The notes under the pieces were generated by a model. It ran no database searches. It had not been told where the DNA came from and saw only the letters and a program-made list of their open reading frames with translations. Of a stretch of 52,162 nt of DNA, positions 34,559-44,478 are shown piece by piece. The stretch lies in the NCBI GenBank assembly GCA_031280915.1, contig JAITGC010000027.1, positions 1 through 52,162 of the forward strand, in the 5' to 3' direction. Within the stretch, counting starts at the first letter, position 1. Each line of letters begins with the position of its first letter. Source of the DNA: Desulfovibrio sp. (lineage in GTDB: Bacteria; Desulfobacterota; Desulfovibrionia; Desulfovibrionales; Desulfovibrionaceae). The position numbers and the translations under genes are program-made.

Positions 34559-36166
34559 GTGAAAGAGCGTTGCGTCGTCATTCCGGCGATCAAGAAAAAC
34601 GCGGTTATACCTGACCAGCTTGTCAAACGGCTGGCCGGCGTGACCCTGATTGAGCGGGCCATCCATACCGCGCGCGCTTTTGCTCCCGGCGAAGACGTTT
34701 TTGTCGTCACCGACAGTCAGGAAATCGAACTCATCTGCGGGCGCATGGGTGTGAAATGCCGCCGCAACAGCCATTTGCGCTTCAACAGCCTGGACATTGT
34801 GGCGGAACTGCGCGGGATCCTCACTGAACTGGCCGCCCGCTACAGGCATTGCTGCATTCTGCGCGCCTCCTGCCCGCTCCTGACCTGGGTGGATATGGAG
34901 GACGCCTGGAAAAAATACCACGAAGCCGGGGCCGACAGCCTGGTGACCGTGAAAAGCGTACGCCAGCGCGTCTGGAATGTACGCGGCGGCACACTGGAAG
35001 AACTGTTGAGCGACAAGGAAGACCAATTCCTGGTGGAGAGCCGCGCGCTCATCATCCTCGGTCTGCCCACGCTCACGGCCGAAGAACCCTCCCGCCAAAA
35101 AATCATCCCCTATTTCCTCAACGAGCGGGCCATCGAAATTCAAAGCTACCAGGACTGGTGGATATGCGAACGCCTGCTCCTGCGGCGGCACATAGTCTTT
35201 GTGGTGGCGGGCTATCCGGCCATCGGCATGGGGCATGTTTTCCGCGCCCTCATGCTGGCCCATGAAATCACCAACCACAAAATATCCTTTGTCTGCACCC
35301 GGCAGAGCGAACTCGCCGTGGAAAGCATCGCCAGAAAAGATCATAAAATAACGCGTCAGGGAGATGAGCCGCTGTCCGAAACAGTGCTCGCCCTGAGGCC
35401 GGACATGGTTGTCAACGATATCCTGAATACGGACATGCCTTACATGACCGCCCTTGTGGGCGCGGGCACGCGCCGCGTCAACTTTGAGGATGAAGGCCCG
35501 GGCGCGGAACTGGCCGACGTGGTCATCAACGCCCTGTATGAAGACGGTGAAAACACGGAACGGCTGCGTTGCGGGCCGGAATATTTCTGCCTGCGCGACG
35601 AATTTGTGGACGCCGCGCGCAATGACCTGAGACCACGGGTAAAAACCGTGCTTATCACCTTCGGCGGCACGGATTCGCAGGATTTTTCGCGCCGCGTGCT
35701 GGACGTCATCGAACCTGTATGTCGCGCCTACGATATCGCCATCCGTCTGGTGGCGGGGCCGGGTTACGCCCACAAAGCGGCCATGGAAGAACATCTGCGA
35801 AAACTGGACAATCCCCTGGTAGAATTCGCCTGGGCCACCAATATCATGAGCCGCATGATGGAAGGCGCGGATTTGGCCATATGCTCGGCCGGCCGCACGG
35901 TCTATGAATTGGCCCATATGCGTGTGCCGGCCATTGTGGCGGCACACCACCAACGCGAGGCAAGGCACACCTTTGCCAGGCCGTGCAACGGCTTTGCCTT
36001 TCTCGGCATTCTTCCCAAGGTGAGCGACGCGAAAATACGCAACGTTTTTCTGGCGATGCTCAAATACCCGCGCCGGGCGCGTTTCTTCGAACGGCAGGCC
36101 AGACTTGATTTTACCGGCAACAAAGCCCGGGTGGTGGAATTGATGCTGGGCATGCTACAAAAATAA
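34559..36166 (+). CDS. Fused CMP-sugar cytidylyltransferase and SpsG/PseG-like enzyme
   Basis: 535 residues in two parts. Residues 1 to about 215 are a NeuA/SpsF-type cytidylyltransferase (VVIPAIKKNAVIP, ERAIHTAR, VFVVTDSQEI, CPLLTWVDMEDAW), although its N-terminal P-loop-like segment is more diverged than in NeuA (IKKNAVIPDQ instead of R-x-GSKGIPxKN). From about 220 to 535 is an SpsG/PseG-like GT-B domain (VAGYPAIGMGHVFRALMLAHE, NDILNTDM, ITFGGTDSQDFSRR, ICSAGRTVYELAHM). In pseudaminic-acid synthesis PseG removes UDP and PseF adds CMP. The start is GTG 34559. The other pathway genes are not in the window. Confidence 0.82.
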   Translation: MKERCVVIPAIKKNAVIPDQLVKRLAGVTLIERAIHTARAFAPGEDVFVVTDSQEIELICGRMGVKCRRNSHLRFNSLDIVAELRGILTELAARYRHCCILRASCPLLTWVDMEDAWKKYHEAGADSLVTVKSVRQRVWNVRGGTLEELLSDKEDQFLVESRALIILGLPTLTAEEPSRQKIIPYFLNERAIEIQSYQDWWICERLLLRRHIVFVVAGYPAIGMGHVFRALMLAHEITNHKISFVCTRQSELAVESIARKDHKITRQGDEPLSETVLALRPDMVVNDILNTDMPYMTALVGAGTRRVNFEDEGPGAELADVVINALYEDGENTERLRCGPEYFCLRDEFVDAARNDLRPRVKTVLITFGGTDSQDFSRRVLDVIEPVCRAYDIAIRLVAGPGYAHKAAMEEHLRKLDNPLVEFAWATNIMSRMMEGADLAICSAGRTVYELAHMRVPAIVAAHHQREARHTFARPCNGFAFLGILPKVSDAKIRNVFLAMLKYPRRARFFERQARLDFTGNKARVVELMLGMLQK

Positions 36167-36187
36167 CCGCTCACATTCCATACTGAT

Positions 36188-36209
36188 TGCCGAAAATTTT
36201 TCCGGCAAA
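36188..36209. terminator. Hairpin between the sugar operon and der
   Basis: TTGCCG (36188-36193) pairs with CGGCAA (36203-36208) around an AT-rich loop; just upstream of the der promoter. It has no T-tract on the plus strand, so the terminator role is tentative. Confidence 0.35.
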
Positions 36210-36213
36210 ATGA

Positions 36214-36241
36214 TTGTGCCCCTTTCAGATTCAGGTATAAA
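36214..36241 (+). promoter_or_regulatory. Promoter placed so close to der that its mRNA may be leaderless
   Basis: TTGTGC (36214-36219), 16-nt spacer, TATAAA (36236-36241). The predicted start is 36247-36249, which is the A of the der ATG. There is no ribosome binding site before that ATG. Confidence 0.5.
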
Positions 36242-36248
36242 ATTCGGC

Positions 36249-37682
36249 ATGAGCAACGCTATATCCCCACCAAATCCGCCCAAAGACATACGTCGGCCGT
36301 CGACCGCCGCGCAGCCGGCCGGCTTGCCTCATGTCGTGCTGGCGGGACGTCCCAATGTGGGCAAATCCACCCTGTTCAATCGCCTCATTCGCGCCAAACG
36401 CGCCATCACCCACGACAGGCCGGGCGTGACGCGGGATCGCATGGAGGGCATTGTACGACGAAACGGCCTGCCCGCCTATGCTGTTATGGACACCGGCGGC
36501 GTCACCCTGGACGCGCACGCCGCCGTGGCTGAAGGCCCCGAAAGCCTGCGCGGCTTTGAGGCGGATATCCTGCGCCAAACAGAGGCGGCCCTGGCCGCCG
36601 CCGCCGGCGTTGCCCTGGTGGTGGACGGACGCGACGGGCTTTTGCCCCTGGACGAGCACCTGGCCGCCTATCTGCGCCGCACGGGTCTGCCCTCTTTGTG
36701 TATTGTCAACAAAGTGGACGGTATTGAGCGGGAAGATGAACTGACGGCGGAATTTCACGCTCTAGGCCTGCCGCTTGTCGCCGTTTCCGCCGAGCATGGG
36801 CACAATATGCCCCTGCTGGCCGAAATGCTGGCGGAACTCGCGCGACGGGAAGATGCGCCCGGCGAGGCTGTTTCTCCACCAAAGACGGCTCTGCGCCTGG
36901 CCATGCTCGGACGGCCAAATGCCGGTAAATCCTCGTTGGTGAATGCCCTCACGGGCGAAGAACGGATGATCGTCTCCAGCATCGCCGGCACCACGCGGGA
37001 CAGCGTGGACGTGCGTTTTGCCCGCAAGGAACGGGAGTATGTCTTTGTGGACACCGCCGGTGTGCGCCGGCGTGCGAAAATAACGGACAGCCTGGAAAAA
37101 TACTCGGTCAATTCATCGCTCAAATCCGCCAGTAAAGCCGATGTCACCCTGCTTGTGCTGGACGCGGCCCAGGGCGTGAGCCAGCAGGACAAACGGCTTG
37201 TTGATCTTCTGGGTACGCGCAAAATCCCTTTCCTCATCCTTATCAACAAATGCGATCTGGCCCCGCGCGCCGCCCTCAAACAACTGGAAAAAAACGTCCG
37301 CGCCATGCTGAGCTTTTGCGCCCACGTTCCCGTCTTGCCTGTTTCCGCGAAAACAGGACAAAATCTTGAAGAAATCATGCGTCTTGCGGAAAAAATCCAC
37401 GCGGAATGCCACATTCGCGTACCCACAGGACAGCTCAACAGAGCCATGGAGGAAGTGCTGGCAAAACACCAGCCTCCGGTGGTTAAACGGGCACGGGCAA
37501 AATTCTATTATCTCACCCAGGCTGAAACAGCGCCGCCCACCTTTGTTTTTTTTGTCAGCGACGCTGAACGTGTGCCCGAAAATTACGCGCGCTACCTGGA
37601 ACGCGCGCTCCGCGCCCTGTTCGGCATTGCTCACGCGCCCATACGCCTGCACTTGCGCTCAAGCCATAAAAAGAAACAATAA
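36249..37682 (+). CDS. der: Ribosome-assembly GTPase Der (EngA)
   Basis: 477 residues. Two GTPase domains in tandem: GRPNVGKST (about 33-41), DTGG and NKVD, then GRPNAGKSS (about 222-230), DTAGVRRR and NKCD. The C-terminal KH-like domain ends with a basic tail (RSSHKKKQ). It assists 50S subunit maturation. ATG 36249 lies after a TATAAA -10 box with no ribosome binding site. An in-frame ATG at 36210 would lie inside the promoter and gives a non-conserved extension, so I reject it. The N-terminal ~25 residues (SPPNPPKDIRRPS) are a Pro-rich extension that is not common to the family. Confidence 0.95.
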   Translation: MSNAISPPNPPKDIRRPSTAAQPAGLPHVVLAGRPNVGKSTLFNRLIRAKRAITHDRPGVTRDRMEGIVRRNGLPAYAVMDTGGVTLDAHAAVAEGPESLRGFEADILRQTEAALAAAAGVALVVDGRDGLLPLDEHLAAYLRRTGLPSLCIVNKVDGIEREDELTAEFHALGLPLVAVSAEHGHNMPLLAEMLAELARREDAPGEAVSPPKTALRLAMLGRPNAGKSSLVNALTGEERMIVSSIAGTTRDSVDVRFARKEREYVFVDTAGVRRRAKITDSLEKYSVNSSLKSASKADVTLLVLDAAQGVSQQDKRLVDLLGTRKIPFLILINKCDLAPRAALKQLEKNVRAMLSFCAHVPVLPVSAKTGQNLEEIMRLAEKIHAECHIRVPTGQLNRAMEEVLAKHQPPVVKRARAKFYYLTQAETAPPTFVFFVSDAERVPENYARYLERALRALFGIAHAPIRLHLRSSHKKKQ

Positions 37683-37754
37683 CGGCAAAAAAACGCAAAG
37701 CCCCTGCCCTTTGGACGTGGACGGCGTTGTACTTATAACATATTGAGATAATAC

Positions 37755-38953
37755 ATGTTTTACGGCTGGAAAGTGGGACTCGTCTCCTTGAGCGGCAATT
37801 TCATGCTGCAGGGCTGCGTCACCTATATCATGAACGCCTTTATGGAGCCTCTGTGCGAAGCGAACGGCTGGTCGCGCGGACAGATCAATCTCGGCATGGG
37901 GCTTGCCGTTCTGGCCGGGCAGATCGCCATGCCCGTCATGGCCAGCCTTTCGGCCCGGTTTTCGCTCCGCATCCTGATGGTCTCCGGCGCCCTGACGGGG
38001 GGAGTCGCCACATTTTTTCTGGGTTTCAGCGGCAATATCTGGACGTTCACCGCCCTCTACACCATTTCCTGCGTGGCGACGCAAGCCTGCGGCGGCGTGG
38101 TCGGCAACGCCCTCGTCAGCAACTGGTTCTGCCGCTATCGAGGCCGCGCTTTCGGCCTTGTCAATACGGGCACGTCATTTTCAGGGGCCGTGCTGCCCTT
38201 ACTGGCCCTGCCGCTGATACAGGCCTTCGGCATCAGGGATGCCTATATGGCGTTCGGCGCCGCCACTCTGCTGCTCGCGCCTCTTTCCTGGCTGATTGTG
38301 CGGGATTCGCCAGAGGCCATGGGACTCCAACCGGATGGCAATGCTTCCAGGCCCCAGGAGCCTCATGCCTTACCGGACAGGAACGTTTTTTCTCACATGG
38401 CGCACAACCCCAAGGCCTATGCCCTCGGCCTCGCCTTCGGCCTGGCGCTGCTGGTCGCTTCCGGCGTCCTGAGCCAACTCAAGCCGCGCTTCGCGGATGT
38501 GGGCCTTGAAGCGTATCCGGCCATGCTGCTGGCCTGCATGTCGGCCTTGTTCGCGGCCTTTGCGAAATATGCCTGGGGCGCCGTCTGCGACAGGTTCACG
38601 CCCATCACGGCAACGCGGGCGGTCATGCTGCTGAGTTTCGCAAGCCTTGCCCTTGGCTTTCTGCCGCCGACGCGACCCGGGCTCATCCTTTTCTGTATCG
38701 CTTTTGGAAGCTGCGCGGGCGGACTTTGGACAATTCTGCCCGCGGTGACTTCCCATTGCTTTGGCGGCGATAATTTCCTGCCGGCCTACAAATTTGTTTC
38801 CCTGTTTATTCTGCTGCGCTGTCTCGGTTTTCCCATCATGGGATTCGCCCATGATTTGAGCGGCAGCTACGCTCCGGCCGATGTAATTTTTCTGATTTTT
38901 CTACTGATTTCCTTTGCCCTGACCTTCGTCGCTTCCGGCCGGGCCGAGCCGGA

Positions 38954-38975
<22 letters not shown>
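37755..38975 (+). CDS. Major facilitator superfamily carrier (oxalate/formate or monocarboxylate antiporter-like)
   Basis: 406 residues with about 12 membrane helices. The start FYGWKVGLVSLSGNF is typical of the MFS group that contains OxlT and the monocarboxylate porters. The conserved loop between helices 2 and 3 is represented by GQIAMPVMASLSARF, and the second-half loop by YAWGAVCDRF. The substrate is probably a small carboxylate, but this is inference. ATG 37755 is weakly preceded by TTGAGAT. Its last 22 nt overlap the 3' end of the convergent degP/degQ-type gene. Confidence 0.82.
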
Positions 38976-40291
<1,316 letters not shown>

Positions 40292-40320
40292 ATACCCGAC
40301 TCCACGAGGTTCAGAAGATG

Positions 40321-40460
40321 TGACCGTGGGTATTGGCTCACTTTGGTTCAGACAAGAAAGGCGAGTCCCGGGCGGAGCGAAGTGTGTCAAGACATACATG
40401 AGCTTCGCACGGGGCGAGCCTGACGCAATATCAAGCAAAGTGAGCCAATACCTGACCGTG
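40321..40460. mobile_element. 124-bp MITE with 17-bp terminal inverted repeats and 8-bp target duplication
   Basis: TGACCGTG at 40321-40328 and again at 40453-40460 flank a 124-bp unit. Its ends are GGTATTGGCTCACTTTG (40329-40345) and CAAAGTGAGCCAATACC (40436-40452), a perfect 17-bp inverted repeat. The interior also folds back (GCGAAG near 40376 with CTTCGC near 40403; AGGC with GCCT), so the whole is an imperfect hairpin. It has no coding capacity. The 8-bp duplication is compatible with several IS families; I cannot name the parent. Confidence 0.85.
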
Positions 40461-40530
40461 AATGTTCTTGCCACATTCGGCCCCGAAAAGCTATACTCGC
40501 GAAGGCATATTATTTGGAGCGGGAGTGAAA

Positions 40531-41592
40531 ATGAAATATCCCTCAGTAGGTATCAAACCGATAGAGAAAAAACATCTGGACGCGGCCGGAAAGCATCTGG
40601 ATAACCTCACAAAACCGCGCGGCAGCCTGGGCAGCCTGGAAGACGTGGCGGCGCGGCTTTTCGCCATGGGGGGCGGCCGTATTCCCATTGTCGTGGAGCC
40701 GGCCGTCATGCTGACCGTGGCGGGCGATCATGGCGTCGCGGCGCAAAATGTCTCTCCATATCCGCAGATAGTGACGCGACAAATGGTAGGCAATTTTCTC
40801 GACGGCGGCGCGGCGGTCAACGTGCTCTGCCGTCGCGCGGGCATGGATTTGCATATTGTGGACGCCGGTTGCGCCGGCGGCCCCTTTGAAAGGCATCCCA
40901 TGCTGCTGGACAGACGACTCGGTGACGGCACAGCGGACATAAGCCGCGGGCCGGCCATGTCCCGCGAGGTTTGCCTCGGGGGCATTGAAAAGGGCATCGC
41001 CCTGGCCGAAGATTTCGCGACGCGGGGGTATGCCTGCATTGGCACAGGAGAAATGGGCATCGCCAACTCCACCGCGGCTGCCGCCCTGTACTGCGCTTTG
41101 CTGCGCCTCGAGCCGGATGAGGCCGTCGGACCCGGCGCGGGCGCTGATCAAACCATGCTGTTTCACAAAATTGAAATTGTGCGTCAGGCGCTGCGCGTCA
41201 ACGCCGCTCTCCTGCGCGACGATGATCCGGCGAGCGTTCTGGCGGCCCTCGGAGGCTTTGAAATCGCGGTTCTTTGCGGCATCATGCTGGGAGCCGCGGC
41301 CAGAGGTCTGCCCGTGTTGATAGACGGCTTTATCTGCAGCGCCGCCTATGCGGCAGCGGTCAAAATTTGTCCGGATATGTCCGGATACGCCATTCTGTCG
41401 CACTCCTCGGCCGAACCTGGTCATGTGAGGGCGATGCAAAAACTTGTTCCCGACCAGAGGCCGCTGCTCAGTCTGGGGATGCGCCTGGGCGAGGGAACGG
41501 GCGCGGCGGCGGCGTATCCGCTTGTGTGCTGCGCGGCGGCTGTGTATAATGAAATGGCGACCTTCACCTCCGCCGGAGTATCCGGGGCATAG
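40531..41592 (+). CDS. cobT: Nicotinate-nucleotide:dimethylbenzimidazole phosphoribosyltransferase
   Basis: 353 residues. It activates the lower-ligand base of cobalamin with nicotinate mononucleotide. The family start LDNLTKPRGSLGSLED, then TVAGDHGVAAQNVSPYP, GEMGIANSTAAAA and the catalytic Glu in LGMRLGEGTGAA are intact. ATG 40531 has GGGAG 7 nt upstream; the reading frame extends 23 codons further but without conservation. No cobalamin riboswitch is seen in the short leader, which is only 70 nt from the MITE. No other cobalamin gene is nearby. Confidence 0.94.
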   Translation: MKYPSVGIKPIEKKHLDAAGKHLDNLTKPRGSLGSLEDVAARLFAMGGGRIPIVVEPAVMLTVAGDHGVAAQNVSPYPQIVTRQMVGNFLDGGAAVNVLCRRAGMDLHIVDAGCAGGPFERHPMLLDRRLGDGTADISRGPAMSREVCLGGIEKGIALAEDFATRGYACIGTGEMGIANSTAAAALYCALLRLEPDEAVGPGAGADQTMLFHKIEIVRQALRVNAALLRDDDPASVLAALGGFEIAVLCGIMLGAAARGLPVLIDGFICSAAYAAAVKICPDMSGYAILSHSSAEPGHVRAMQKLVPDQRPLLSLGMRLGEGTGAAAAYPLVCCAAAVYNEMATFTSAGVSGA

Positions 41593-41621
41593 CACTCCGG
41601 CCTTCCGCGCGATATACGACA

Positions 41622-42575
41622 GTGCCGCAAGCCCCTCCCATACTGACTTTTGAGGACGTGACCCGGATATTCAGGCTGCGACGCGGTTTTTTTGCGGAAA
41701 GCAAAACTCTTGCGGCTGTCGATGGGGTGAATTTCGCCTTGAGAAAGGGGGAATGCCTCGGTCTTGTGGGGGAATCCGGCTGCGGCAAAAGCACTGTGGG
41801 TCGCCTGGCCTGCGGGTTACTGCGCCCTTCTTCGGGACGCGCGCTTTTTGACGGCAAACCTCTTCCCGAAGCGGGAGCGGACAGTTGGGCCGCCGGGCGC
41901 ATCCAGATGATTTTTCAGGACCCGTCATCCTCTCTCAATTCCAAGCGTTCCGTATATGCCTCCGTGGCTGAACCGCTGGCGGCGAGAAACGTCCCCCGTG
42001 CCGAGCGGCGGGAAAGGGCTGAAGCCATGCTCGCCGCCGTCAGTCTGGATGGTATGGGAAAGCGCTATCCGCACGAATTTTCAGGGGGGCAGCGCCAGCG
42101 CATCGCGGTGGCCCGCGCTCTTGTCACTCACCCCGACGTGGTCATCTGCGACGAGCCGGTATCGTCTCTGGACGCCTCCGTACAGGCGCAAACCCTGAAT
42201 TTACTGCGCGATATGCAGGAACGCCTTTCTCCGGCCTATCTCTTTATCTCCCACGATATGGCGGTGGTCGGCTTCATGTGCGAAAGGATACTGGTGATGT
42301 ATCTGGGACGAATTGTGGAAGAAGCTCCGCGCGACGCGCTTTTTGAAAATGCCGCGCACCCGTACAGTCAAGCCTTGTTGGCCTCCGCATCCGGCGGACG
42401 GTGGGAAAAAAAACTCCCGCCGCTGCTGGCTGGTGAACCGCCAAGCCCGCTTGCTCCCCCGCCGGGCTGTTCTTTTCATCCGCGCTGTCCGCAGGCAACG
42501 GCTGTCTGCCGGGAGGAAATCCCGGCCTGGAAGGACGTCTCTCCCGGTCAGCGCGCGCGCTGCCACCGCCTTTAG
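41622..42575 (+). CDS. Oligopeptide/dipeptide ABC transporter ATP-binding protein (OppF/DppF type)
   Basis: 317 residues. Walker A GESGCGKST (about 51-59), Q-loop MIFQDPSSSLN, signature EFSGGQRQRIAVARAL, Walker B VVICDEPVSSLD and the C-terminal oligo_HPY segment (HPYSQALL ... CSFHPRCPQA), whose Cys residues are a feature of OppD/OppF. It would power peptide or nickel uptake through membrane permeases. The start is GTG 41622, with no good ribosome binding site, 29 nt after cobT. No permease, binding protein or OppD partner gene is next to it, so it is either an orphan subunit or works with genes elsewhere. Confidence 0.88.
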   Translation: MPQAPPILTFEDVTRIFRLRRGFFAESKTLAAVDGVNFALRKGECLGLVGESGCGKSTVGRLACGLLRPSSGRALFDGKPLPEAGADSWAAGRIQMIFQDPSSSLNSKRSVYASVAEPLAARNVPRAERRERAEAMLAAVSLDGMGKRYPHEFSGGQRQRIAVARALVTHPDVVICDEPVSSLDASVQAQTLNLLRDMQERLSPAYLFISHDMAVVGFMCERILVMYLGRIVEEAPRDALFENAAHPYSQALLASASGGRWEKKLPPLLAGEPPSPLAPPPGCSFHPRCPQATAVCREEIPAWKDVSPGQRARCHRL

Positions 42576-42692
42576 AACATTCTGACTTTAACGCTTGCTT
42601 CAGCGCTTAACGGCGCTCCACGCGCTCACGCTCAACCGGGTACAAGCGCGGTCGTGCCCCCGGCGTTCGCGGGCGGCTTTGCGGATCGGCCG

Positions 42693-42716
42693 CCGTAGCC
42701 CCTGAGGGGCGTACGG
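42693..42716. repeat. CCGTAGCCCC..GGGGC palindrome
   Basis: CCGTAGCCCC (42693-42702), TGA, GGGGC (42706-42710), G, TACGG (42712-42716). Related to the hairpin at 2-34 (shared CGTACG/CCCC/GGGGC elements). The 42576-42784 spacer otherwise holds GC-rich palindromic repeat debris and no gene. Confidence 0.55.
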
Positions 42717-42784
42717 ATTTTGCACCTTGAAAAAAGGCCGTATTCCGGCTAGAAGAAAAAGAACGAATTTTTCGCGAGGATGTA

Positions 42785-44467
42785 ATGAGCAACGAACCGG
42801 ACAAAATCATCTATTCCATGATTCGCGTTTCCAAACGCCACGGCCAGAAGGAAGTGCTGAAGGATATTTCCCTTTCCTATTTTTACGGGGCAAAAATCGG
42901 TGTGCTGGGCATGAATGGGGCCGGCAAATCCTCCCTGCTGAAAATACTCGCCGGCGTGGACACGGCCTTTGACGGAAAAACTGTTCCCGCGCCAGGCTAC
43001 AGCATCGGTTATCTGGAGCAGGAACCCCTCTCCGGCGAAAGGCATACCGTGCGTGAAGTCGTGGAAGAAGGCGTCAGTGAACTTGCGGCCGTGGCCAGGG
43101 AGTTTGAGTCCATCAACGCCCGCTTTGCCGAGCCTATGGAACCTGAGGAGATGGACGCCCTGATCGCCAGGCAGGCCCAGGTGCAGGAAGTGATGGACGC
43201 CAAAAACATCTGGGACTTGGACGCGCGCCTGGAAATGGCGATGGACGCCCTGCGCTGCCCGCCGGCGGACATGCCCGTTGACCGCATCTCCGGCGGAGAA
43301 CGCCGCCGCGTGGCCCTGTGCCGGCTTCTGCTGCGCAATCCCGACATTCTGCTGCTGGACGAACCGACAAACCATCTTGACGCCGAATCCGTGGCCTGGC
43401 TTGAGCACTATCTCTCCACCTTTCCCGGCACCGTCATCGCCGTGACCCATGACAGGTATTTTCTGGACAACGTGGCCGGCTGGATACTTGAACTGGACAG
43501 GGGCAGGGGCATCCCCTGGAAGGGCAACTACTCCTCCTGGCTTGAACAGAAACAGAAACGACTTGCCGGCGAGGAGAAAACCGAAGCCGAACGCCAGAAA
43601 ACCCTGGCCCGCGAGTTGGAGTGGATACGCATGTCGCCCAAGGGCAGACAGGCCAAGGGCAAGGCCAGAATCAACGCTTACGAGGCCATGCTCTCCCACG
43701 AAAGCGAAAAACGCGCCCCGGATTTGGAAATTTACATCCCGCCGGGACCGCGCCTGGGGAAAAGCGTCATCGAACTGTCCGAGTTGAGCAAGAGCCTCGG
43801 AGAGAAGCTGCTTATGGAAAACGTCAATGTGCTTATCCCTCCGGGGGCTGTCGTCGGCATCATCGGCCCCAACGGCGCGGGCAAGACAACGCTTTTCAAG
43901 CTGCTGACCGGCGAGGAAAAGCCGGATTCCGGCATGGTGTCCATAGGGGAAACCGTGCGCTTCGCCTATGTGGACCAAGCGCGGGCCTCACTGACGCAGG
44001 GCAGGACGGTTTACGAACTCATTAGCGAGGGGCAGGAAAATATCCGCCTCGGCGGGCGAGAAATGAACGCGCGGGCCTATTGTACGCGCTTCAATTTTTA
44101 CGGCGCGGATCAGCAGAAAAAGGTGGAAACCCTTTCCGGCGGGGAGCGGAATCGCCTACATCTGGCCATTATGCTCAAATCAGGAGCCAATGTTCTGCTG
44201 CTCGACGAACCCACCAACGATATTGACGTCAACACGGCCCGCGCCCTGGAAGACGCGCTGGACAACTTTGCCGGCTGTTCCCTAGTCATAAGCCATGACC
44301 GGTGGTTTCTGGACCGCGTGGCCACCCACATCCTGGCCTTTGAAGGCGACTCGGACGCCGTGTATTTTGAAGGCAACTATTCCGAATACGAGGAAGACAG
44401 GAAAAAACGCCTGGGCAAGGCGGCGGATACGCCGCACAGAATAAAATTCCGCAAATTAACGCGCTGA
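42785..44467 (+). CDS. ettA: Energy-dependent translational throttle protein EttA (ABC-F)
   Basis: 560 residues, the EttA length. ABC domain 1 has GMNGAGKSS, RISGGERRRVALCRLLL and LLLDEPTNHLD. The EttA-type linker follows (WLEQKQKRLAGEEKTEAERQ, then ELEWIRMSPKGRQAKGKARI, quoted in two parts). Domain 2 has GPNGAGKTT, LSGGERNRLHLA and LLLDEPTNDIDV. EttA binds the ribosomal E site and senses the ATP/ADP ratio to gate entry into elongation. GAGGA precedes the ATG. It is distinct from the Uup/YheS-like ABC-F protein at 643-2613, which has a different linker and a C-terminal coiled coil. Confidence 0.94.
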   Translation: MSNEPDKIIYSMIRVSKRHGQKEVLKDISLSYFYGAKIGVLGMNGAGKSSLLKILAGVDTAFDGKTVPAPGYSIGYLEQEPLSGERHTVREVVEEGVSELAAVAREFESINARFAEPMEPEEMDALIARQAQVQEVMDAKNIWDLDARLEMAMDALRCPPADMPVDRISGGERRRVALCRLLLRNPDILLLDEPTNHLDAESVAWLEHYLSTFPGTVIAVTHDRYFLDNVAGWILELDRGRGIPWKGNYSSWLEQKQKRLAGEEKTEAERQKTLARELEWIRMSPKGRQAKGKARINAYEAMLSHESEKRAPDLEIYIPPGPRLGKSVIELSELSKSLGEKLLMENVNVLIPPGAVVGIIGPNGAGKTTLFKLLTGEEKPDSGMVSIGETVRFAYVDQARASLTQGRTVYELISEGQENIRLGGREMNARAYCTRFNFYGADQQKKVETLSGGERNRLHLAIMLKSGANVLLLDEPTNDIDVNTARALEDALDNFAGCSLVISHDRWFLDRVATHILAFEGDSDAVYFEGNYSEYEEDRKKRLGKAADTPHRIKFRKLTR

Positions 44468-44478
44468 AGGGAAGGGAC

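Noticed and set aside
40461..40530. Cobalamin riboswitch ahead of cobT
   Set aside because: The leader is too short and lacks B12-box-like sequence; the region is mostly the end of the MITE duplication and a ribosome binding site.
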